DNA of 6,134 nt from Campylobacterales bacterium (GCA_026985685.1 JALSQA010000474.1:1-6134), one strand, 5' to 3'; positions 1 to 6,026 are shown, numbered from the stretch's first letter. Numbers and translations: made by a program. The notes: generated by a model not told the origin, from the sequence alone.

Positions 1-929
1 GGAAGTCGTTTATATTTTGATAAATTTGAATTTACCTTGCCATTTTCATTTTCTGAAAATAGAATAATCCAACGATCCATCTTAAAAAATCTTCTAAATG
101 TAAATTTGAGATATTTTCCTGTCAATTTGCAAAATGCTTTAAGTGTCTGACAATTTGTCGGTACTTTTTTCCCCACATCATCACTAAAACCAAAACGAAG
201 GTCAGGAAACTTTTTCACATGAGTACTTTCTATCGTTGGCTGATCGTAAAAGTATGTTTTGGATGGTTTGTTTTCTAAAAATGTTTCACCATTTCTGGCA
301 AGTCTGTGCAGATTTTCCACCACCATCATATGTGAACGCCACATGATTTGTTCATAATTTTTTCGCATCGATTTTGGATGTGTAACCGTTACAAATCTAT
401 CTATCAAAAAGCCAGGACGTATCCCATCTCCAATACACTCAAGTGTCACTTCTGTTGAAGGGATATTTTCCACTACTTCCCAAAAAGCAGCAGGTTGATT
501 GGGATGTCGAATCTCCCATATACCATACTTTGCACTATTTAAAATTTCACCTTTTATATATTTAAAACCAAAGTTGAGTATGACATCTAATTTATATTCA
601 TTGATTTTTGTGATATCTTCATCTCTTAATAGATCAAACCACTCACTCTCTTGTGTAGTTACTTCAAAAAGTTTGCTTTTTTCATTTATATCTAATGGCT
701 TTGAAGCAAGATATGGTGCATTTTTACCAAATAATTTTGCATCAAATTTTTTTAAAAAACGATAAAGTCTAAATTTTGATGAAGAGGAGTAAGTATCTCT
801 ACTTTTTTGCTTTTTCACATAAAGTAAGATTTCACACCACTCACTCTTTTCAAGTTCTTTGACAATCTCTGCTTGATACGCTGGTAAAGACACCTCATCG
901 ATCAATATGGCTATTTTTAGTTTACTCAT
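1..929 (-). CDS. Formyltransferase-like protein, probably with a GINT1/GH43-like C-terminal domain (3' end cut by window start)
   Basis: An open frame of 309 complete codons runs from ATG at 929 to the window edge with no stop, so the C-terminus is missing. The start has a strong ribosome site (GAGG, 939-936, 6 nt before ATG) overlapping the pqiC stop; the gap to pqiC is 8 nt, so the genes are probably co-transcribed. No signal peptide is evident. Residues 4-40 (KIAILIDEVSLPAY...) and 114-152 (LDVILNFGFKYIKGEIL, YGIWEIRHPNQP, FWEV) fit my memory of bacterial formyltransferase-fold proteins found in surface-polysaccharide loci. His142 sits where formyltransferases carry their catalytic His, but the usual Asp-x-Gly appears as Arg171-Pro-Gly173, so classical formyl transfer is doubtful. 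From about 285 (MDRWIILF, then YKRLP) the sequence looks like the start of the beta-propeller-like domain of GINT1-type glycosyltransferases. A role in lipid or surface glycan modification is inference; the substrate is unknown. Confidence 0.72.
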   Translation of the reverse strand, partial: MSKLKIAILIDEVSLPAYQAEIVKELEKSEWCEILLYVKKQKSRDTYSSSSKFRLYRFLKKFDAKLFGKNAPYLASKPLDINEKSKLFEVTTQESEWFDLLRDEDITKINEYKLDVILNFGFKYIKGEILNSAKYGIWEIRHPNQPAAFWEVVENIPSTEVTLECIGDGIRPGFLIDRFVTVTHPKSMRKNYEQIMWRSHMMVVENLHRLARNGETFLENKPSKTYFYDQPTIESTHVKKFPDLRFGFSDDVGKKVPTNCQTLKAFCKLTGKYLKFTFRRFFKMDRWIILFSENENGKVNSNLSKYKRL

Positions 930-937
930 CACTTACC

Positions 938-1495
938 TCAGTTTTTAGATACTTTTATATCGTCTAAATAATGCAAAAGTGCATCTTCCAATGCAAAAAA
1001 TGCTTTTTTCATATCTTTTACAATCTGTGATTCATCCTTCATATCTGTTGGTATTTTGATAGTTACAACATGATCTTTTTGATTAACTCTCACAAGTGCA
1101 TCTAAATATACAAATCCTTTATACGCGATAAATCTCTTGATTTTGACACTTACGATGATATCTACCTTTGCTCTTTTTTCCCAGGGATAATGAAAGATGA
1201 TACTATTTTTTAAACTTTTTTGTAAATCAAAGATCACTGCGTTAGTCAAGTCTTCACCCATATCAACAGCCCATCTAGCATCTTTTAAATAAACGATACG
1301 ATTATCATCTCTTTGTAAAGCAATTTCATTTAAAGAAAAATACGATGGTAACTCGATGGTTTTTATGCCAATAATTTTTGAGACATCTTGTTTAGAGTGA
1401 TAGATTTGGTGTGGTGATGAAATCATGTAATAGTGCTTATCACTACATCCAACTAAAACTATCAAAATCAACAGTAAATTTAGTAAATATTTCAT
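938..1495 (-). CDS. pqiC: PqiC-like outer-membrane lipoprotein (ABC_trans_aux / YmbA family)
   Basis: A 185-residue protein, close to the length of E. coli PqiC (about 187). The N-terminus is a lipoprotein signal: MKYLLNLLLILIV followed by lipobox L14-V-G-C17. Ser at the +2 position does not give the inner-membrane retention signal, so an outer-membrane location is expected. The body (HYYMISS..., WAVDMGEDLTNAVIFDLQKSL) matches the pattern of the PqiC/YmbA family, with the conserved 'ryyxL' start and 'W...l...l...L' block. In E. coli, PqiC anchors the PqiB needle-like assembly at the outer membrane. The ATG directly abuts the pqiB stop codon TAG (1498-1496), and GGAG at 1507-1504, inside the end of pqiB, is its ribosome site. 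Translational coupling is likely. The identification rests on family pattern plus the position after pqiB, which is the canonical order. Confidence 0.88.
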   Translation of the reverse strand: MKYLLNLLLILIVLVGCSDKHYYMISSPHQIYHSKQDVSKIIGIKTIELPSYFSLNEIALQRDDNRIVYLKDARWAVDMGEDLTNAVIFDLQKSLKNSIIFHYPWEKRAKVDIIVSVKIKRFIAYKGFVYLDALVRVNQKDHVVTIKIPTDMKDESQIVKDMKKAFFALEDALLHYLDDIKVSKN

Positions 1496-3142
1496 CTATT
1501 TATCTCCAAAAATAAGTGAATTTGGCTTTTTATTAAGCTTCTTTGTCAATACTTCAATCGCACGGGAAGCTTTTGTAAGCTCTTTTAATGTGATAGTTAA
1601 CTCTTGCGAAAGTGCAGATTTATCTCCATTTCCCTGTAAAAGTGCATTTAATCCATCTAATGATGTATTTAATCTTTGAATACTTAAAGAGATATCTGAT
1701 GGTAATCTTTTTAAAGCTGGATCAGAAGATATTTTTCTAAAATTTCGAACCATCGAGGTAGATTCTCTGAGTAATTTAACACTTTGTTTAGAATTTGTAC
1801 TGATAGCAGTTTGCACAGTTGCTAATAATCCATTTATATCTAAAGCATTTATTTTATCCAATATCTCAGAAGCTTTTTTGGCAATATCCATGTCATTGTT
1901 TGAGATAGAAGGAATGATCTCTTTATTGCCAAGTTTAGTAATTTGACGTTGCCCCTCTTGCCCTTCATAAACAAGTTCAATATATTGACTTCCCGTGATA
2001 GGGTCGCTTTGTGCGATACGTGCTCTAAGACCTTTTTCTACGGCTTTTGTAAAAAACTTTTTAGTGTTTTTTGTGATGTTGTCATTTTGATCAGCAAATG
2101 CTGATGTGTCTATAACAACTTCTATGGTTGAGATTATTTTTTTCATTTTTGTATCAAAATGAGAATTCATAGCGATTATACTACCCACTTGAAATCCAAA
2201 AAATTCAACAGGTGCACCAACATCTAATTTAACAATCGGTTCATCTACAAGTAAAAAGTAATGATACTGATGTGTCTTTCCAAAACCGATACGCTTTTTT
2301 TGCATTGCTAACTTATCTTTATATAGATAAAAGGTACAACTTATACCTTGTTGTGGCTGATGAACAATTTTCGCAGGTGTATCAAAGGTAATACCGCCAT
2401 TTAGGATATGTGTCATCGGGGCTAAATCTAAATTGAACCCTGAGTGGTTAAAATTAAAACTGATATTACTCATCAGCCAAAACATCGTATCTTTACTTAT
2501 ATAGTTAGTATATGGATGTTTTATAAAAATTGTAAAATCAACTTTCCTCCCATCTTTTGAAAGTACTACTTCTTCTATCTCTCCTACGCGAATTTTACGA
2601 TAGTAAACAGGACTTCCCGGGTGTAGGTTTCGTGAATCAGGTGCACTTAAATGGTAGCGATATCCGCTATCATCATTTCGATCGATAAAAGGTTTTTCTA
2701 ATCCAATAAAATCTTTTTTGATTATATCTGATTTTTGATTTTCGACATACATTTGGATATAAGTTCCTGATATAAGAGTATCAAGCCCTGTGATACCACT
2801 TGTACCTACTTCTGGCTTTACTATCCAAAACTTGGTCGTATCATTTAGAAAGTGTTCAGCTTCTTTATTGATACGTGCCAAAACCACAACTCCTTCTCCA
2901 TCTTTATCTAAAGAGATCTCTTTGACTACGCCTATAGCAACATCTCTATATTTTATATAACTTTGATTTGCAGTTAATCCACTATTGTTTTTAAAAGAGA
3001 TTGTAATCTGGGGACCTAATTTTGAAAAATACTGGTATGCCAACCACAAAGAGATAAATAGTGCCATAATAGGCACAATCCAGATAGATGTCAAAAAAGA
3101 AAATTTACTTTGTTTAGTTGTTTTTGGTTCATGAACTTTCAT
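1496..3142 (-). CDS. pqiB: PqiB, triple MCE-domain intermembrane lipid-transport protein
   Basis: A 548-residue protein, almost the same length as E. coli PqiB (about 546). A single transmembrane helix lies at about 17-36 (SIWIVPIMALFISLWLAY), the rest being periplasmic. Three MCE domains follow. The first is at about 43-135 (GPQITISFKNNSGLTANQS, then VGTSGITGLDTLISGTYI). The second is at about 160-255 (YRYHLSAPDSRNLHPGSPVYY, then LNGGITFDTP). The third is at about 294-395 (HYFLLVDEPIVKLDVGAPV, then GLRARIAQSDPITGSQYIEL). Residues 414-540 are polar and helix-prone, as in the C-terminal helices that form the PqiB tube across the periplasm. In E. coli, PqiB hexamers form a hydrophobic conduit between the membranes. 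ATG 3142 has AAAGGAG at 3153-3147 and overlaps the upstream pqiA end by 14 nt. Transported lipid and inducer cannot be read from the sequence. Confidence 0.95.
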   Translation of the reverse strand: MKVHEPKTTKQSKFSFLTSIWIVPIMALFISLWLAYQYFSKLGPQITISFKNNSGLTANQSYIKYRDVAIGVVKEISLDKDGEGVVVLARINKEAEHFLNDTTKFWIVKPEVGTSGITGLDTLISGTYIQMYVENQKSDIIKKDFIGLEKPFIDRNDDSGYRYHLSAPDSRNLHPGSPVYYRKIRVGEIEEVVLSKDGRKVDFTIFIKHPYTNYISKDTMFWLMSNISFNFNHSGFNLDLAPMTHILNGGITFDTPAKIVHQPQQGISCTFYLYKDKLAMQKKRIGFGKTHQYHYFLLVDEPIVKLDVGAPVEFFGFQVGSIIAMNSHFDTKMKKIISTIEVVIDTSAFADQNDNITKNTKKFFTKAVEKGLRARIAQSDPITGSQYIELVYEGQEGQRQITKLGNKEIIPSISNNDMDIAKKASEILDKINALDINGLLATVQTAISTNSKQSVKLLRESTSMVRNFRKISSDPALKRLPSDISLSIQRLNTSLDGLNALLQGNGDKSALSQELTITLKELTKASRAIEVLTKKLNKKPNSLIFGDK

Positions 3143-3728
3143 CTTTCTCCTTTGTTATCATTCTAGTATCAAAACTATGAGCTGAAAGCATCGTTAAAAT
3201 CACCATCAATGCAAAAGCAGTAGATGCAATACCAGGAATAATACTCACATACGTATAATGCACCAATGTCGCTAAAATAGCTACAACAAATACATCCACC
3301 ATAGACCAAGGTCCAATCACTTCTGTGATATAAAATAATTTATGCTTATCAACAGAAGAAGATTTTGTACCAACTTTTACACTGATCAAAAGATAGAGTA
3401 GCATAATAAATTTGACAATCGGCACAAAAACAGAAGCAAACAGTATAATCAAAGCAATAGGATAAGAGCCATGATCCCACAAAGAGATAATCCCTCCGAT
3501 GATTGTATTTTCTTCTGTATGTCCAAATTGGTGAGTGATTAAAATAGGATAAATATTTGCAGGGATATATAAAATCATAGCAGTAAGCAGTAATGCCAGA
3601 CTTTTTTGATAACTTTTGTGTTTATGGTGGTAAACCTTATGTTTACAACGATGACAAACAAGCTCACTCCCGCTATCAATATTTACAGCATCACAAATCG
3701 GACACGCAATGTAGTTATCTTTTTGCAT
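3129..3728 (-). CDS. pqiA: PqiA-domain inner-membrane protein (second, more canonical copy)
   Basis: The open frame extends back to GTG 3743 and ATG 3740, but ATG 3728 is preferred because TGAGG lies 6 nt before it; this gives 199 residues. From that start, the zinc ribbon is C9-x2-C12 ... C25-x2-C28 near the cytoplasmic N-terminus. Four transmembrane segments follow at roughly 44-65, 90-116, 142-160 and 164-183. Family signatures are clear: LYIPANIYPIL, IGGIISLWDHGSYP, VFVPIVKF, GPWSMVDVFVVAIL and FDTR near the end. E. coli PqiA has about 417 residues with two such units; this gene encodes only one. PqiA-type proteins work with PqiB in the inner membrane, probably loading or unloading lipid. 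The gene overlaps the upstream pqiA-like gene by 14 nt and pqiB by 14 nt, in different frames, which supports tight operon coupling. Confidence 0.92.
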   Translation of the reverse strand: MQKDNYIACPICDAVNIDSGSELVCHRCKHKVYHHKHKSYQKSLALLLTAMILYIPANIYPILITHQFGHTEENTIIGGIISLWDHGSYPIALIILFASVFVPIVKFIMLLYLLISVKVGTKSSSVDKHKLFYITEVIGPWSMVDVFVVAILATLVHYTYVSIIPGIASTAFALMVILTMLSAHSFDTRMITKEKDESS

Positions 3729-4347
3729 CAAAAACCTCATCACGCAAATCCCATAAATCCGAAAGCTGGATTCTTTTTGTCAAATAGATATCCAACAATA
3801 TAAAAGCAATCAATGCCCAAAAAGATATGCCAAAAGAAATCTGTGCATATCCTACCAGTTTCACAAGAGCCACTAAAATACTAATCAAAAATATTTCAAT
3901 CATATTCCAGGGCTTTAACAAAGCCAATACAATCAAAAGTTTACGTATCTGCTCATAACCTCTTTTCATGTTTAATAAAAGCATCACATAGGTATAAATC
4001 ACAATATAAAGTAATGGTATAAAAAAAATCAAAAAACTTACAATCAACCCCACCACAAAAAAATCTTCTTTAAAAAGTGTTACAAAAACGAAAGGAAGTG
4101 TTAAATCCTGCCAGATACCATTGATCTCGATTTTCACAATAGCAAATATACTAGCAAGTATAAAAGTGATAAATGTTGCTATCGAAAGTGCCAATCCTTT
4201 GTGCAAAAGATTAAAATGACGATAATACAGTACATTCTGACACACATCACAATAAGCTGTCTGTGCTTTTTTTAGTCGTATTTTTCGATGTAAAGTGTGA
4301 CACTCTGAACAAATGATAAGTTTATCTAATGGCATCTTTTTCATCAT
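3715..4347 (-). CDS. pqiA: PqiA-domain inner-membrane protein (first copy, more divergent)
   Basis: A 210-residue protein with one PqiA unit. The zinc ribbon is C13-S-E-C16 ... C33-D-V-C36. It is followed by hydrophobic segments at about 50-71, 96-125 (possibly a long or hinged helix), 149-165 and 170-190. The motif KPWNMIEIFLISILVALV (145-162) corresponds to the family's 'PWsMlDVfvvalLval'. The GGI..LW motif expected between helices 1 and 2 is replaced by a diverged IEINGIWQDLTLPFVF (73-88), so this copy has drifted more than its neighbour. It is probably the equivalent of one half of E. coli PqiA. ATG 4347 is the first in-frame start after the promoter-like TATAAT; no strong ribosome site is visible, and ATG 4344 or ATG 4335 remain possible. 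As first gene of the operon with a very short leader, it may be translated with little Shine-Dalgarno help. Confidence 0.87.
   Translation of the reverse strand: MMKKMPLDKLIICSECHTLHRKIRLKKAQTAYCDVCQNVLYYRHFNLLHKGLALSIATFITFILASIFAIVKIEINGIWQDLTLPFVFVTLFKEDFFVVGLIVSFLIFFIPLLYIVIYTYVMLLLNMKRGYEQIRKLLIVLALLKPWNMIEIFLISILVALVKLVGYAQISFGISFWALIAFILLDIYLTKRIQLSDLWDLRDEVFDAKR
3735..3738 (-). promoter_or_regulatory. Ribosome binding site that decides the pqiA start
   Basis: On the minus strand GAGG (within TGAGG) stands 6 nt before ATG 3728. The upstream candidates GTG 3743 and ATG 3740 would contain this site inside the gene and have no comparable motif of their own, so the shorter protein is the better call. 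The site lies inside the end of the upstream gene. Confidence 0.65.
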
Positions 4348-4366
4348 ATATAGATGATATCTAAAT

Positions 4367-4372
4367 ATTATA
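4367..4372 (-). promoter_or_regulatory. Candidate -10 element for the leftward pqi operon
   Basis: TATAAT on the minus strand, 19 nt before ATG 4347, implies a leader of only about 13 nt. No convincing -35 hexamer is present at 16-18 bp; the upstream region is T/A-rich, which is common for Campylobacterota sigma-70 promoters. In a region this AT-rich the match could be chance. Confidence 0.5.
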
Positions 4373-4414
4373 TAAATTTTTATTTCAAATTATCACAATA
4401 TTTACACTTTCGTG

Positions 4415-4423
4415 TGTTATAAT
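4415..4423 (+). promoter_or_regulatory. Candidate extended -10 for the rightward thioredoxin/rhodanese operon
   Basis: TGTTATAAT is an extended -10 (TGn + TATAAT), ending 32 nt before ATG 4456. TTTACA at 4401-4406 resembles a -35 but is only 11 bp away, so it is unlikely to act as one; an extended -10 can work without it. A second TATAAT at 4431-4436 is an alternative. AAGGA at 4441-4445 serves the first gene. Confidence 0.55.
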
Positions 4424-4435
4424 ATCGCATTATAA
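4417..4435. repeat. 7-bp perfect inverted repeat over the rightward -10 (operator candidate)
   Basis: TTATAAT (4417-4423) and ATTATAA (4429-4435) form a perfect inverted repeat around the spacer ATCGC. It covers the candidate rightward -10 and lies upstream of the leftward promoter, where a dimeric regulator could bind. Because each arm is itself a TATAAT-type sequence, it may just be opposed -10 elements on the two strands. Confidence 0.45.
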
Positions 4436-4455
4436 TTTTAAAGGATTGTACAGAT

Positions 4456-4953
4456 ATGAAAAAAATTGTTCTCATTTTCACTTTTTTTATTACTTCGCTT
4501 TTATATTCCAATGAGCTTCAAACAGTATATTCGTACCAAAATGCACTTTATAAAGCAAAACAAGAAAACAAACTTGTCATGGTTATGATGAGTTATCATG
4601 GTTGCCCAGTATGTGATTATATGAAAGATATTGTATTTGAAAGACCAAATGTTTTAGAATACTTAAATCAACACTTTTTAGTTGTTATTAAAGATATTGA
4701 AAAAGATTATTATCCACAACGTTTCAGTGCTATTGACTCCCCTACTTTCTTTTTCATAGATCCTATGACTTTACATGACTTGATTCCAAAAAAAGTTGGA
4801 GGATTCAGACCTGAACAATTTCTAAGCATCTTACACGAAGCCACAGGAGAAGCAGAACAAAACAGTGCCATATCTCCACAAGATAACAATGGTACGATAG
4901 CACCCTGCCCTCATAATGCACCTTGCCATGAGAAGAAAAAGGTTCATTTATGA
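4456..4953 (+). CDS. Exported thioredoxin-fold protein with CPVC active site and Cys/His tail
   Basis: A 165-residue protein with a signal peptide (MKKIVLIFTFFITSLLYS, cleavage probably after Ser18), hence periplasmic. The thioredoxin fold is marked by KLVMVMMSYHGC (39-50), the redox pair C50-P-V-C53, and the cis-proline Pro96 in SPTFFFID (95-102). It belongs to the broad Thioredoxin_2/Thioredoxin_7 group of small exported thiol-disulfide proteins; whether it reduces, isomerises or oxidises its partner cannot be told. After the fold, a linker (131-149) leads to a tail with Cys151 and Cys157-His158 (CPHNAPCH) and then lysines, absent from the downstream paralogue. The tail could bind metal or exchange disulfides. 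The start has AAGGA at 4441-4445 (10-nt spacing). The stop overlaps the next start by 4 nt (ATGA). The operon partners suggest periplasmic sulfur or thiol chemistry. Confidence 0.85.
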   Translation: MKKIVLIFTFFITSLLYSNELQTVYSYQNALYKAKQENKLVMVMMSYHGCPVCDYMKDIVFERPNVLEYLNQHFLVVIKDIEKDYYPQRFSAIDSPTFFFIDPMTLHDLIPKKVGGFRPEQFLSILHEATGEAEQNSAISPQDNNGTIAPCPHNAPCHEKKKVHL

Positions 4954-5381
4954 AAAAATCTATTTTAAAAATCTTAACGCTGATTTTTTTTACTACTTGT
5001 TTGAGTTTTGCCAGTGATAATCTTTTTTCACATAATTATTCAAAAAGTCTAAAAACAGCACAAAAAGAAGATAAAATCTTAATGTTGATGATTTCACAAC
5101 CTGGGTGTCCTATGTGTATTTACATGAAAAACAATACTTTAAAAGACAAAAATGTCACCACTTATCTAAGAAAATATTTCCAACCTGTTGAAGTAGAATT
5201 AGGAGACAAAACCTATCCTGAAAAATTTGATACATTTGTTACACCAACGTTCTTTTTCATCGATCCTAAGACCCAAGAAGCGATCGAGGAACCTTTTAGA
5301 GGTGGTGCAAAAGTACCTGCATTTTTAGAATTATTAAAAGAGTACAAAGAAGAAAAAGAAGAGGATAAAGAATATGATTAA
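4950..5381 (+). CDS. Exported thioredoxin-fold protein with CPMC active site, tandem paralogue
   Basis: A 143-residue protein with signal peptide (MKKSILKILTLIFFTTCLSFA, cleavage likely after Ala21). The redox pair is C53-P-M-C56 in SQPGCPMCIYMK, and the cis-proline is Pro99 in TPTFFFIDP (98-106). It parallels the preceding protein along its length: YSKSLKTAQKEDKILMLMIS against YQNALYKAKQENKLVMVMMS, and the nearly identical PTFFFIDP block. A tandem duplication is therefore likely. It ends in a strongly acidic/lysine stretch (EYKEEKEEDKEYD) instead of the Cys/His tail. The ATG overlaps the upstream stop (ATGA), with AAGG at 4939-4942; its end overlaps the rhodanese gene by 8 nt. Having two active-site variants side by side suggests split roles, for example donor and acceptor, but that is inference. 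Confidence 0.85.
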   Translation: MKKSILKILTLIFFTTCLSFASDNLFSHNYSKSLKTAQKEDKILMLMISQPGCPMCIYMKNNTLKDKNVTTYLRKYFQPVEVELGDKTYPEKFDTFVTPTFFFIDPKTQEAIEEPFRGGAKVPAFLELLKEYKEEKEEDKEYD

Positions 5382-5769
5382 AAATATATTAGTTTTATTA
5401 GTTGCATTACAATTATTTGTATTTGCTGATTTTCAAGATATTGACATGAAAACATTAGAAACCTTACGTGCAAAGAATGTACCCGTAATCGACATAAGAA
5501 CACCTGGTGAATGGAAAGAAACAGGAGTTATCCCAAATGCTCACAAGATCATGTTTTTTGATGAAAGAGGAAACTACAATGTCAATAAATTTTTAACACA
5601 ATTATCAAAAGTAGTCAAAGATAAAAACCAACCTTTTGTCCTAGTATGCCGCACAGCAAGCAGAACAAAGATCGTAGGCAAATTTCTAAGTGATCAAGTA
5701 GGATATAAACATGTCAAAGAGTTAAGCGGAGGAATGATGTTTGGATGGAAAGGAAAAGTAGAGAAATAA
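5374..5769 (+). CDS. Periplasmic single-domain rhodanese (sulfurtransferase)
   Basis: A 131-residue protein with a signal peptide (MIKNILVLLVALQLFVFA, cleavage after Ala18) and one rhodanese domain at about 23-131. Visible signatures are VPVIDIRTPGEWKETGVIPNA (37-57), the active-site loop C92-R-T-A-S-R97 in FVLVCRTASRT, and the closing LSGGMMFGWKG (117-127). Cys92 would carry the persulfide sulfur, and a six-residue loop is the size typical of sulfurtransferases as opposed to Cdc25-type phosphatases. The sulfur donor and acceptor are unknown. The start has GAGG at 5361-5364 (9-nt spacing) and overlaps the upstream gene by 8 nt. Sharing an operon with two exported thioredoxins suggests that they reduce or otherwise service the rhodanese persulfide, or that all three act on the same sulfur compounds; this is inferred from context only. 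Confidence 0.9.
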   Translation: MIKNILVLLVALQLFVFADFQDIDMKTLETLRAKNVPVIDIRTPGEWKETGVIPNAHKIMFFDERGNYNVNKFLTQLSKVVKDKNQPFVLVCRTASRTKIVGKFLSDQVGYKHVKELSGGMMFGWKGKVEK

Positions 5770-5788
5770 TCCCAATATCTAATCCTAA

Positions 5789-5817
5789 TCTAGTTAAGAA
5801 GTCTTGCTTTAACTAGA
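5789..5817. repeat. 9-bp perfect inverted repeat just after the rhodanese gene
   Basis: TCTAGTTAA (5789-5797) and TTAACTAGA (5809-5817) form a 9-bp stem with an 11-nt loop, 19 nt after the rhodanese stop. It may protect or end the transcript, but no T-run follows on either strand, so it is not called an intrinsic terminator. Confidence 0.55.
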
Positions 5818-5872
5818 CCTTAGTTTGATGAGACTAAAGTCATAGCTTTCTACACAACTCAAAATTATTTTA

Positions 5873-5892
5873 AATCCCAATATTTAGGGATT
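5873..5892. repeat. AATCCC/GGGATT hairpin, also a copy of an 11-bp direct repeat
   Basis: AATCCC (5873-5878) pairs with GGGATT (5887-5892) across an 8-nt loop. The first 11 bases, AATCCCAATAT (5873-5883), repeat exactly the sequence at 5768-5778 that overlaps the rhodanese stop codon. Confidence 0.55.
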
Positions 5893-5929
5893 GGATTGGA
5901 AATGGTGCTTCAGCTCCATCAAATATTGG
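5877..5929. repeat. Nested inverted repeats around a GCTTCAGC core
   Basis: The outer arms are CCAATATT (5877-5884) and AATATTGG (5922-5929), perfect over 8 bp. Inside, ATGGTGCT (5902-5909) pairs with AGCTCCAT (5912-5919) apart from one T-T mismatch. The core GCTTCAGCT resembles the GCTGCAGCT core of the large palindrome at 5994-6023, so this could be a decayed member of the same repeat family. It competes with the 5873-5892 hairpin for bases. Confidence 0.45.
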
Positions 5930-5993
5930 TAAATTTTTAAAGTTTTTAACTTAAAAAAATTTATTACAATCTTATCTATTTCACAAGATCTTT

Positions 5994-6023
5994 CTTGTTC
6001 CAAAGCTGCAGCTTTGGAACAAG
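5994..6023. repeat. Perfect 30-bp palindrome, REP-like
   Basis: The left arm is CTTGTTCCAAAGCTG and the right arm is its exact reverse complement, with no spacer; as RNA or single-stranded DNA it would fold into a hairpin with loop TGCA (6007-6010). It is far more G/C-rich than its surroundings. It resembles from memory the interspersed GTTCC...GGAAC palindromes found in many proteobacterial genomes, including REP-type elements moved by RAYT transposases. Neither strand has a T-run directly after it. That the palindrome exists is certain; the family assignment is not. Confidence 0.75.
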
Positions 6024-6026
6024 GAC

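Noticed and set aside
499..765. Plus-strand open frame of 88 codons
   Set aside because: It lies wholly opposite the formyltransferase-like gene, whose strand shows family motifs and a ribosome site. The plus-strand product has no recognisable feature beyond composition-driven residues.
3715..3743. Possible frameshift splitting a single pqiA gene
   Set aside because: Each product is a complete PqiA unit with its own zinc ribbon, and the second has its own well-spaced ribosome site, so two real genes are the better reading.
3593..3803. Two overlapping plus-strand open frames of about 65 codons
   Set aside because: They lie opposite the junction of the two pqiA genes and are out of frame with each other; neither has a convincing ribosome site or motif.
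4906..4932. CPHNAPCH as a c-type haem binding site
   Set aside because: The spacing is C-x5-C-H, not C-x2-C-H or a well-established variant, so haem attachment is not supported.
4983..5012. Cys17 of the second thioredoxin as a lipoprotein cysteine
   Set aside because: The preceding residues are Phe-Thr-Thr, which do not fit a lipobox; a normal signal peptidase site after Ala21 is better.
5789..5837. Intrinsic terminator for the rhodanese operon
   Set aside because: Two stems can be drawn, but neither is followed by a run of T on the plus strand, so they are described only as inverted repeats.
5902..5940. 12-codon open frame starting ATG GTG CTT
   Set aside because: It is too short, has no ribosome site, and lies inside an inverted repeat.
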